A stretch of DNA of 6,550 nt from NCBI GenBank assembly GCA_031280945.1, contig JAITGB010000254.1:1-6550 (forward strand), written 5' to 3'. Origin of the DNA: Spirochaetales bacterium. GTDB taxonomy: Bacteria; Spirochaetota; Spirochaetia; DTKZ01. Below, piece after piece: positions 1-6,546 of this stretch. Under the pieces are notes generated by a model, which saw only the letters and a program-made list of their open reading frames with translations, made no database searches and was not told the origin of the DNA. Both the position numbers and the translations under genes were made by a program. The stretch's first letter is position 1. Each line of letters starts with the position of its first letter.

Positions 1-3000
1 AGTTTGGCGGACAGGGCGGAGGAGCTGGGTATGCCTTCCCTCGCGCTGACGGACCACGGGAATATGTTTGGGGCCATGGAATTTATCGCGGCCTGCGGGG
101 AGGATGCGCGGCACGCTCCGAGAAAGCATCCTGTGAGGCCGATTATCGGCTGCGAGATGTACGTCGCGCCGGGTTCGCGCCACGAGAAGTCGGGTACGGA
201 GAGCGAGAACAAGTATTTTCATCTTGTGCTTCTTGCGCAAAGCCGCGAGGGGTATTTTAATCTTCTCAAGCTGTGCTCTTTCGCCTATACGGAGGGGTTT
301 TACTACAGGCCCCGCGTGGACGAGGAGCTTCTTGCGCGGTTTCACGGGGGGCTTATCTGCCTTTCGGCCTGCGTTTCGGGGGAGATTCCGTTTCTCATTC
401 AGGCAGGAAAGCGCGAGGAGGCCCGGCGGAAGGCTCTGCGCTACCAGGAGATTTTCGGACGGGACAATTTTTTTCTTGAGATTCAGTCGCACGGGATTCC
501 CCGTGGGCAGCTCAAGGGGCCGCTCTCCCAGGGGGAGATAATGCGGGGCATTATCGAGATTTCCCGTTCTACGGATATTCCGCTTGTTGCGACCAACGAT
601 GTTCACTATCTCGCGCGCGAAGATGCGTCTGCCCACGATATTCTTTTGTGTATTGGTACGGGCAAGGTCCGCACGGAGCAAAAACGCAAAAAATACTACG
701 GGGAAGAGTTCTACTTCAAAACGGGGGAGGAGATGGGGGCTCTTTTTCCTGACTGTCCTGAGGCTGTTACAAATACGATGCGTATTGCTTCGCGCTGCAA
801 TGCGGATGTTCCCCGTATTCGCACCCAGGACCTTGCTGGGTATTTGCCGCATTTTGAGATTCCGCCGGGTTTTAAGAACGCGGATGAGTACCTGCGGCAT
901 CTTACTTTTGAGGGGCTTCCGGCGCGTTATGCGTGCCTCGCGGAGGGTTCTTCGTCCGGGGAAGGGGCCGCGATTGTCCAGAGGGCGGAGTATGAGCTTG
1001 GCATCATTATCACAATGGGTTTTACGGGGTATTTCCTCATTGTTGCGGATTTTATCAACTGGGCAAAGGAGAGGGGGATTTCCGTTGGGCCGGGGCGGGG
1101 TTCGGGGGCGGGTTCGATTGTGGCCTACAGTCTGCGCATTACGGACATTGACCCCCTAAAGTACAAGTTAATTTTTGAGCGTTTTCTCAATCCTGAGCGT
1201 ATTTCCATGCCGGACTTTGATGTTGATTTCTGTAACGAGAGGAGGGCTGAGGTCATTCAGTACGTTACGGAAAAGTACGGGGCAGAGCGGGTCGCGCAGA
1301 TTATTACTTTTTCTACTTTGAGCGCGAAGGCTGTCATTAAGGATGTGGCGCGGACTCTCAACGTGAGTATCCCTGAGGCTGAAATGCTCTCGGAGCTTGT
1401 TCCGGCGGAGCCCAAGATGACTCTCAAAAAGGCTTTTGAGCGGGAACCCAAGCTCCATGAGGTGGAGGGGGACGAGCGTTACAGCGAGCTTTTTACTTTT
1501 GCCCGCAAGCTGGAGGGGCTTCACCGCCATTCGGGGCTTCACGCGGCGGGGCTTGTTATCGGCAAATCGGTTCTCCACGATTTTGTTCCTCTCTACAGGG
1601 ACGCGAAGACCGGAGGCGTCGCAACTCAGTACACGATGGGTTTTCTGGAGAACTGCGGTCTTGTAAAGATGGATTGTCTTGGCCTGAAAACTTTGGACCT
1701 CATCAAGCATACGGAGGATATTGTACGCAGCCGGGGGGGGGAATTCTCTCATTTTTCTGTCGCGCAGATGGACGAACACAACGAGGCGGCTTTTGCCCTT
1801 TTGGGGGAGGGCAAAAGCGAGGGTATTTTCCAGTTTGAATCCGAGGGCATGAGGAACGTTCTGCGCGATGCGAAGCCTTCCTGCGTGGAAGACCTCATTG
1901 CCCTAAACGCTTTGTACCGTCCGGGGCCCATGGACAATATCCCCCAGTTTATTGAGTCAAAGCACGGCAGGCGGAAGATTCGCTTTCCGCATCCGAGCCT
2001 TGAGGATATTCTCAAGGAGACCTACGGGGTCATTGTGTATCAGGAGCAGGTTTTGCAGGTGGCCCAGAGGGTTGCGGGTTACTCTCTGGGGCAGGCGGAT
2101 ATTCTGCGCAGGGCCATGGGAAAAAAGAAGATGGAGGTAATGCGGGAGGAGAAGGCGAAGTTCATCGGGGGGGCGCGGAAGAACGGCTACTCGCACGAGG
2201 ACGCGGACAGGATTTTTGAGCTTCTTGTGCCTTTTGCGGGCTACGGGTTTAACAAGAGCCACGCCGCCGCATACGCGATTCTTGCTTACCATACGGCCTA
2301 CCTCAAAGCGAATTTTCCGGCGGAATTTATGGCTGCGAACCTTTCCAACGAGATTGGTTCTCCCGCGAACAAGCTGCCGGCCTACATCGATGAGACGCGC
2401 AAGCTGGGTATTGCGGTTGACCCTCCCAACGTAAACCTTTCGGACAGGCTTTTTACAACGGCGGGGGGCAGAATCATATACGGCCTCAAGGCCATCAAGG
2501 GTATTGGCGACAGGCCGGCTGAAGAGATTGTGGCGGGCCGCAGGGACGGGCCCTACAGGGATTTTCTTGATTTTCTCCAGCGCGTTGACATAAAGGGTAT
2601 CGGCAAAAAGGTTATTGAGCTTCTTATAGCGACAGGGGCCTTTGACAGCATAGAGCCGGACAGGAACCGTTTGTGGGGCAACTGGGAAAAGGCGGTTGAC
2701 TATGCCCAGAACATAAAAGAGGACAAGAAGAACGGCCTGTCCCTTTTTGGGGGTTCGGGCGAGAAGGAGTATCCTGATTTTGAGTACAGGGATTTTCCGG
2801 CATTGGACCGCGCGGCGTGGCTTGAGAGGGAAAAGAGCCTTTTGGGGTTTTATGTTTCCGGTCATCCCATGGACGAGTACAGACAGTTGTGGCAAAAGGT
2901 TGTCAAGGCGGATTTGGGCAGCCTTGCGGCTCTTGCGCCGGGAAATTATATTCTTGTGGGTATTGTAAAAACGGTAAAATCCATTGTTACGGGCAAGGGC

Positions 3001-3879
3001 GAGCAGATGGCTTTTGCGGCCCTTGAGGATTTTAACGGCGAGGCGGAACTGACTTTTTTTCCGCGTGTGTGGGAAAAGTACCGCGAGAGCGTGAGGGAGG
3101 AGAGGGTCGCTCTTATACGGACAAAATTTGAGTTTCAGAAAAACCGCAACCGCCGCAGTTTTATTGTTGAGGAGTATTCTTCGCCGGAGGAGGCGGGGGA
3201 GCTTATCAAGAACGAGGAGGCGCGGGAACTCAAATGGGAGAAGCACCGTTTGACCTGGAAGTACATGGCGGACCTTAAACTGGGCGAGGCGGTGAAGGCG
3301 GCAAAGGGCGCGTATACTATTGTGGGGCTTCTTACGTCCCTGCGGGAGACTGTGGACAGAAAAGGGAATTCCATGGCCTTTGGCGCTCTTCAGGATTACG
3401 AGGGGGAGATAGAGCTCCTCTTTTTTTCCAATGTATGGAAGGAGAACAAGGCTCTTCTTTCCGCAGGGGAGTTTTGCGCCCTCAAGGGGAGTATAGACCC
3501 GGCTTCGGATAAAAACCCCGACAAGCCTTCTTTTAAGGTTTCAAGCGTTCAGGATATTGGCAGGCTTGCGAGGGCGGCGGCAAAGAAGGAAGCCCTGGGT
3601 CAGGAGGAGGCCCCGCCGCCCCCTGTTCGCAGTAGGGAAGAGGAGAAGCCGGAGGTACATATAAAAGTTGCGGACACCCTGTGCGAGGAGAGGGATTTTT
3701 ATCTTTTTCGGGAACTTTTGGGCGAGAATCCGGGAGACTGCCTTGTTTTCCTGCACATGGGGGGAGGCGCGGGAGAGAGGATTATCAGGATTTCTTCCAA
3801 CATGAGGCTTTCGGGCCGCGAGGACGCCCTTGCGAACATAAAGGGCTGCCCCTGGGTTCTGTCTGTCTGGAAGCAGTAG
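1..3879 (+). CDS. dnaE: DNA polymerase III alpha subunit, DnaE1 type (5' end outside window)
   Basis: This is the catalytic subunit of the chromosomal replicase, which adds dNTPs at the fork together with the sliding clamp and clamp loader. The frame is open from base 1. Aligned from memory with E. coli DnaE, about 26 N-terminal residues, including the first PHP His motif, lie upstream, so the TTG at 4 is unlikely to be the real start. Numbering that TTG codon as residue 1: PHP domain ~1-270 with TDHG (16-19), CE (50-51), H73, SACVSG (121-126) and NDVHY (198-202); GPGRGSGAGS (362-371); catalytic PDFDVDF with D406 and D408; third acidic residue D557 in KMDCLGL; YQEQV (679-683); LRRAMGKKK (701-709); GYGFNKSH (746-753); helix-hairpin-helix region ~820-885; possible clamp-binding GLSLF (911-915); OB-fold 980-1058; second OB-fold 1102-1182; proline/acidic linker ~1186-1215; C-terminal domain ~1216-1291. 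The complete C-terminal domain argues for the replicative form rather than DnaE2/ImuC. At 1291 visible residues it is well above the ~1160 of E. coli DnaE, mainly because of the extra OB module. The stop is TAG at 3877. Confidence 0.98.
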   Translation, partial: SLADRAEELGMPSLALTDHGNMFGAMEFIAACGEDARHAPRKHPVRPIIGCEMYVAPGSRHEKSGTESENKYFHLVLLAQSREGYFNLLKLCSFAYTEGFYYRPRVDEELLARFHGGLICLSACVSGEIPFLIQAGKREEARRKALRYQEIFGRDNFFLEIQSHGIPRGQLKGPLSQGEIMRGIIEISRSTDIPLVATNDVHYLAREDASAHDILLCIGTGKVRTEQKRKKYYGEEFYFKTGEEMGALFPDCPEAVTNTMRIASRCNADVPRIRTQDLAGYLPHFEIPPGFKNADEYLRHLTFEGLPARYACLAEGSSSGEGAAIVQRAEYELGIIITMGFTGYFLIVADFINWAKERGISVGPGRGSGAGSIVAYSLRITDIDPLKYKLIFERFLNPERISMPDFDVDFCNERRAEVIQYVTEKYGAERVAQIITFSTLSAKAVIKDVARTLNVSIPEAEMLSELVPAEPKMTLKKAFEREPKLHEVEGDERYSELFTFARKLEGLHRHSGLHAAGLVIGKSVLHDFVPLYRDAKTGGVATQYTMGFLENCGLVKMDCLGLKTLDLIKHTEDIVRSRGGEFSHFSVAQMDEHNEAAFALLGEGKSEGIFQFESEGMRNVLRDAKPSCVEDLIALNALYRPGPMDNIPQFIESKHGRRKIRFPHPSLEDILKETYGVIVYQEQVLQVAQRVAGYSLGQADILRRAMGKKKMEVMREEKAKFIGGARKNGYSHEDADRIFELLVPFAGYGFNKSHAAAYAILAYHTAYLKANFPAEFMAANLSNEIGSPANKLPAYIDETRKLGIAVDPPNVNLSDRLFTTAGGRIIYGLKAIKGIGDRPAEEIVAGRRDGPYRDFLDFLQRVDIKGIGKKVIELLIATGAFDSIEPDRNRLWGNWEKAVDYAQNIKEDKKNGLSLFGGSGEKEYPDFEYRDFPALDRAAWLEREKSLLGFYVSGHPMDEYRQLWQKVVKADLGSLAALAPGNYILVGIVKTVKSIVTGKGEQMAFAALEDFNGEAELTFFPRVWEKYRESVREERVALIRTKFEFQKNRNRRSFIVEEYSSPEEAGELIKNEEARELKWEKHRLTWKYMADLKLGEAVKAAKGAYTIVGLLTSLRETVDRKGNSMAFGALQDYEGEIELLFFSNVWKENKALLSAGEFCALKGSIDPASDKNPDKPSFKVSSVQDIGRLARAAAKKEALGQEEAPPPPVRSREEEKPEVHIKVADTLCEERDFYLFRELLGENPGDCLVFLHMGGGAGERIIRISSNMRLSGREDALANIKGCPWVLSVWKQ
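1087..1112 (+). other. Potential G-quadruplex motif in dnaE
   Basis: Five runs of three or more G on the coding strand (1087-1089, 1092-1095, 1097-1100, 1104-1108, 1110-1112) are separated by loops of 2, 1, 3 and 1 bases. The stretch encodes the Gly/Arg-rich polymerase motif VGPGRGSGAGS. The motif is visible directly. Whether it folds in DNA or mRNA is not known. Confidence 0.55.
1733..1741 (+). repeat. Poly-G tract (G9) inside dnaE
   Basis: Nine consecutive G residues fall within codons for Arg577, Gly578, Gly579 and Glu580 of DnaE, in a variable region 20 residues after the third catalytic acid. Such a run is prone to slippage, and one added or lost base would truncate the polymerase. Confidence 0.9.
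2941..3177 (+). repeat. OB-fold module 1 of the tandem pair in DnaE
   Basis: Residues 980-1058 of the visible DnaE product. This copy sits where the single nucleic-acid-binding OB-fold of DnaE normally lies, after the ERESLLGFYVSGHP-type segment. It shares the pattern G-x-Y-x-x-VG ... KG-x-x-MAF-x-AL-x-D-x-x-GE-x-EL-x-FF-x-x-VW with the second copy. By hand, 21 of the first 44 aligned residues are identical, without gaps. In the family this fold contacts single-stranded template DNA. I infer that this is the ancestral copy from its position. Confidence 0.85.
3307..3549 (+). repeat. OB-fold module 2 of the tandem pair in DnaE (extra copy)
   Basis: Residues 1102-1182 of the visible DnaE product, beginning 122 residues (366 bases) after module 1 and separated from it by a charged linker (1059-1101, rich in Glu, Lys and Leu). 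It keeps the module-1 signature (G-x-Y-x-x-VG, KG-x-x-MAF, AL-x-D, GE-x-EL, FF-x-x-VW) but its second half is diverged. The DNA of the two copies differs too much to be a recent duplication. The usual C-terminal domain follows after a PPPP-containing linker, so the module was inserted into an otherwise complete protein. Its role is unknown; extra ssDNA or partner binding is plausible. Confidence 0.8.
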
Positions 3880-3886
3880 GCAGCGC

Positions 3887-3890
3887 GAGG
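3887..3890 (+). promoter_or_regulatory. Weak ribosome binding site of recG
   Basis: GAGG lies only 2 bases before the ATG at 3893, in the 13-base gap after the dnaE stop. This is closer than the usual 5-9 bases, and the only other candidate (AGTAGG, 3875-3880) is 12 bases away. The ATG is still favoured because the protein from there matches the normal RecG N-terminus. Translation probably depends on ribosomes finishing dnaE. Confidence 0.4.
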
Positions 3891-3892
3891 CC

Positions 3893-5995
3893 ATGTACCT
3901 TTCGGAGCTTCGTATTCCTGCCAGCCGTCTTACGGGGGTTGGCCTAAAAGCTGTCCGCGATTTTGCGTCTCTGGGCGTTCTTACTGTGGCGGACCTTCTT
4001 ATGCACCTTCCGAGGGATTACGAGGACCGTTCCCGCAAAACGCCTTTTGCGGCGGTGAGGGGCGGCGGGGCTGTAAATACGACGGCCTTGATAACAGGCC
4101 ACGATTATTTTGGTTTTGGCGCGAAGCGTACCCTTAAAATTCTTCTCCGCGATGAGACAGGCGAGGCGGAGCTTGTCTGTTTTGGAAGGAATTTTCTTGC
4201 GGAAAACTTTCCTCAAGGAATGAGGGTCGATATTGCGGGAAACTTTACCCTGCGGGGGGGCCGCCTCCAGTCAACCTCTTTTGAAATGGAGAGCGCGGGG
4301 GCGAGGCCGGAGCTTTTTACCTCTGTTTTGAGCATCTATCCCCTTGCGGGAAAATTGTCCCAAAAGCTGCTGCGAAAAACCCTGCGCCAGGCCTGCGAGA
4401 AATTTGCTTTTCATCTCGAAGATGAGATTCCTCCAGAGCTTCTTGCCGCGGGAGGGAATTTGAGCCTGCCCCAGGCCCTCAAAGCGGTGCATTTTCCCCA
4501 AAATCTTGAGGAAGCGGAAAAAGGCAGAGCTTCCCTTGCACTGCGTGAGTTTTTCTTTTTGCAGATGCCTGTAGCGCGGCGGGCCATAGAGAGAAAGGCG
4601 GCTGTGCGCACGGCAAGGACTTATCCGAGAGGCTTACAGGAAAAACTCATTAAAAGCCTTCCCTTCCGCCTTACCCCGGGACAGGAGGCCGCCATTGAGG
4701 AGATGAGGCGCGACAGTGAGGCGGCCTACCCCATGGCGCGGCTTCTTCAGGGGGATGTGGGCTGCGGCAAAACTTTGGCCGCCTTTCTTGCGGCTGTTCT
4801 TTTTACGGCGGGGGGAAGGCAGACGGCTCTCATGGCTCCTACGGAGCTTCTCGCCCGGCAGCACGCGGATAACGCGGCCCGGTATCTGGAGCCCCTGGGC
4901 GTGCGGCTTGCTTTTTTTTCGGGTTCGCTTTCGGCAAAGGAGAGAAAGCCTGTTCTTGCGGCCCTGGGAGCCGGAGAGATTGACATTATAATAGGTACGC
5001 ACGCCCTTTTTTCGGACGATGTAGAGTTCCGCGATTTGGGTCTTGTGATTATAGACGAGCAGCACCGTTTCGGCGTTGCCCAAAGAGCGCGGCTTTTCGC
5101 AAAGGGGCTTTCCCCCGACCTTCTTGTTATGAGCGCGACTCCAATTCCGCAGACCCTCGCGCTGTCGGCTTTTGGAGACCTCGACGTGTCAACAATCACA
5201 ACCATGCCTCCGGGCAGAAAGCCCGTGGAAACCCATCTCGCCCAGGAGGGCAAGGAAAAAAAAGTGTACGACTGGGTGCGCCGGGAGCTTGAGGCGGGCA
5301 GGCAGGCGTACTTTGTCTATCCCCTCATAGAGGAGAGCGAAGCCCTCGCCCTCAAAGACGCCGCATCCATGTACACAAGGCTCGCCGAAGAGATTTTTCC
5401 GCGTTTTTCCGTGGGCCTCATTCATTCAAAGCTCGCGGAGGACGAGAAGCGTTCCATTATGGAAAAATTCTCGCGCGGGGAAATCGCCGTGCTTGCCGCC
5501 ACGAGCGTTGTTGAGGTAGGCGTTGATGTGGCGAACGCTACCTGCATGGTTATAGAACACGCGGAGAGGTTTGGGCTTGCGGCCCTGCACCAGCTTCGCG
5601 GGCGGGTGGGCCGGGGGGCTTTTCAGTCCTACGCCTTTCTCGTGTTTTCGCCGGAGCTTACGGACGTGGGCAAAAAAAGGCTCCGCGTTATGAAGGAGAC
5701 CACGGACGGCTTTCGCATCGCGGAGGAAGACCTCCTCCTGCGGGGGCCCGGCGACCTTACAGGCATACGGCAGGCAGGGCTTTTGGATTTTCGCGCCGCC
5801 CGTCTTCCGGGGGACACAGCTCTTCTCCTCCGCGCCCGGGACGAGGTTCGCGCCATTCTCGAAAAAGACCCCGGCCTCCTTTTACCGCAGCACGCGGCCC
5901 TCCGCGGAAACCCAGGCGCGGGCGCGGGAGCGGCGGAAGCAGCCCCAGCCCCCGGCACAAGCGCGGGCCGCGCCGGGGCCGGAGAGGCGCGGTGA
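3893..5995 (+). CDS. recG: ATP-dependent DNA helicase RecG
   Basis: RecG is a monomeric superfamily 2 helicase that binds Holliday junctions and stalled forks and drives branch migration and fork regression. The 700-residue product is close to the 693 of E. coli. Domains in order: N-terminal LTGVG (13-17) and LPRDYEDRS (39-47); wedge OB-fold ~62-140; Walker A GDVGCGKT (287-294); Walker B box DEQH (388-391), typical of RecG; SATPIP (414-419); second helicase lobe with TSVVEVGVDVANA (537-549) and HQLRGRVGRG (566-575), containing the motif VI arginines; and the TRG translocation motif, FRIAEEDLLLRGPGDL to GIRQ (607-627). Walker A has Cys where many RecG proteins have Ser (GDVGSGKT), which should be tolerated. 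The last 30 residues (671-700) are an Ala/Gly/Pro-rich tail beyond the expected family end. The gene starts 13 bases after dnaE and its TGA overlaps the rsmD start. Composition changes along the gene (see findings). Confidence 0.98.
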   Translation: MYLSELRIPASRLTGVGLKAVRDFASLGVLTVADLLMHLPRDYEDRSRKTPFAAVRGGGAVNTTALITGHDYFGFGAKRTLKILLRDETGEAELVCFGRNFLAENFPQGMRVDIAGNFTLRGGRLQSTSFEMESAGARPELFTSVLSIYPLAGKLSQKLLRKTLRQACEKFAFHLEDEIPPELLAAGGNLSLPQALKAVHFPQNLEEAEKGRASLALREFFFLQMPVARRAIERKAAVRTARTYPRGLQEKLIKSLPFRLTPGQEAAIEEMRRDSEAAYPMARLLQGDVGCGKTLAAFLAAVLFTAGGRQTALMAPTELLARQHADNAARYLEPLGVRLAFFSGSLSAKERKPVLAALGAGEIDIIIGTHALFSDDVEFRDLGLVIIDEQHRFGVAQRARLFAKGLSPDLLVMSATPIPQTLALSAFGDLDVSTITTMPPGRKPVETHLAQEGKEKKVYDWVRRELEAGRQAYFVYPLIEESEALALKDAASMYTRLAEEIFPRFSVGLIHSKLAEDEKRSIMEKFSRGEIAVLAATSVVEVGVDVANATCMVIEHAERFGLAALHQLRGRVGRGAFQSYAFLVFSPELTDVGKKRLRVMKETTDGFRIAEEDLLLRGPGDLTGIRQAGLLDFRAARLPGDTALLLRARDEVRAILEKDPGLLLPQHAALRGNPGAGAGAAEAAPAPGTSAGRAGAGEAR
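5600..5618 (+). other. Potential G-quadruplex motif in recG
   Basis: Runs of G at 5600-5602, 5604-5606, 5608-5610 and 5613-5618 are separated by loops of 1, 1 and 2 bases, a tight pattern of the kind known to form stable quadruplexes. It encodes the arginine/glycine motif VI (RGRVGRG) of RecG. Folding is not shown. Confidence 0.5.
5902..5992 (+). other. T-free, GC-extreme segment coding the RecG tail
   Basis: These 91 bases contain no T on the + strand, and from 5903 to 5992 there are only 14 A in 90 bases (about 84% GC). They encode RecG residues 671-700, of which 22 of 30 are Ala, Gly or Pro, with no aromatic or large hydrophobic residue. The tail is probably disordered. The segment also holds the ribosome binding site and the first base of rsmD. 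Confidence 0.85.
5981..5987 (+). promoter_or_regulatory. Ribosome binding site of rsmD
   Basis: GGAGAGG lies 4 bases before the GTG at 5992. It is the best Shine-Dalgarno match at the gene starts in this window and supports GTG as the start codon. It lies inside the recG coding tail, so the two reading frames share it. Confidence 0.7.
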
Positions 5996-6534
5996 GGATT
6001 ACAGGCGGAGAACTTAACAGGCGGCGCATCGCCTGTCCGCCGGGGAGCATCAGACCCGCCATGGACAGAATGAGGGAATCGCTCTTCGCGGTTCTGGGCC
6101 CCTCTCTTTCGGGGGCGGCGTTTCTCGACCTTTTTAGCGGTTCGGGCATCGTTGGGCTTGAGGCCGCCTCGCGCGGGGCATCTCCCGTTGTTATGGTGGA
6201 AAAGGACGCGGCGAAAAAATTCGTTCTTCGGGAAAACGCGGCCCTTGCACACGGAGCTCGGACGCGCATCATGCCCGTTGAGCGGTACATCAAGTTCGCA
6301 CAGGACGGCCCGTTTGACATTGTTTTTCTTGACCCGCCTTTTGCCTACAGGTTCAAGGCCCAGCTTCTTGAAATGCTCGCCTCCTCGCCTCTTCTTGCAG
6401 GCAGCGCACTGGTTCTCATGCATCACCCCGCACAGGACACGCTTCCCGAAAAAGCGGGCGCTCTTGTGCGGAGCGAAGTGCGCGTGTACGGACGCTCTCA
6501 CGTTTCCTTTTACCGGAAGACGGCTCCGGTGTAG
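5992..6534 (+). CDS. rsmD: 16S rRNA (guanine(966)-N(2))-methyltransferase RsmD
   Basis: RsmD transfers a methyl group from S-adenosylmethionine to N2 of G966 in 16S rRNA (E. coli numbering), acting on assembled 30S-like particles. The 180-residue product is a little shorter than the 198 of E. coli. It has the family N-terminus MRITGGELNRRR, the conserved RPAMDRMRESLF segment (21-32, with Ala where many homologues have Thr), SAM-binding motif I LDLFSGSGIVGLE (45-57), an acidic ligand in motif II (VEKD), and catalytic motif IV DPPF (114-117). The GTG start is chosen because the family N-terminus begins exactly there and a good ribosome binding site precedes it. The first four bases overlap the recG stop (GTGA), a classic arrangement for coupled translation. 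The stop is TAG at 6532. No frameshift or missing key residue is seen. Confidence 0.96.
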   Translation: MRITGGELNRRRIACPPGSIRPAMDRMRESLFAVLGPSLSGAAFLDLFSGSGIVGLEAASRGASPVVMVEKDAAKKFVLRENAALAHGARTRIMPVERYIKFAQDGPFDIVFLDPPFAYRFKAQLLEMLASSPLLAGSALVLMHHPAQDTLPEKAGALVRSEVRVYGRSHVSFYRKTAPV

Positions 6535-6546
6535 GTGAACGTTCAC
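6535..6546. repeat. Perfect 12-base palindrome after rsmD
   Basis: GTGAACGTTCAC begins immediately after the rsmD stop codon. It reads the same on both strands and has no loop, so it is not a standard terminator hairpin. It could be a protein-binding site or chance. The window ends 4 bases later, so context is missing. Confidence 0.5.

Noticed and set aside
4..6. TTG as the true start of dnaE
   Set aside because: The family N-terminus with the PHP HxH motif is missing and the frame is open to the window edge. A start ~26 codons upstream, outside the window, is far more likely.
1168..1779. Reverse-strand open frame (203 codons) opposite the dnaE palm region
   Set aside because: No domain was recognised and it is fully explained as antisense of the catalytic core.
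3053..3060. T-rich runs in dnaE and recG (e.g. T7 near 3054, T8 at 4912-4919) as terminators
   Set aside because: They are Phe codons inside conserved coding sequence with no GC-rich hairpin before them.
1957..3246. Long reverse-strand open frame (429 codons) opposite dnaE
   Set aside because: It lies entirely opposite a well-conserved polymerase region. Its product is rich in Arg, Lys, Leu and Val with no recognisable motif, as expected from the antisense of a biased codon pattern.
5629..6546. Reverse-strand open frame (305 codons) opposite recG/rsmD
   Set aside because: It covers conserved RecG and RsmD coding sequence. Its predicted protein is low-complexity Arg/Ala/Pro, and high GC alone makes such frames likely.
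6535..6546. LexA/SOS box at GAACGTTC
   Set aside because: The Gram-positive-type SOS box needs GAAC and GTTC separated by four bases. Here they are adjacent.
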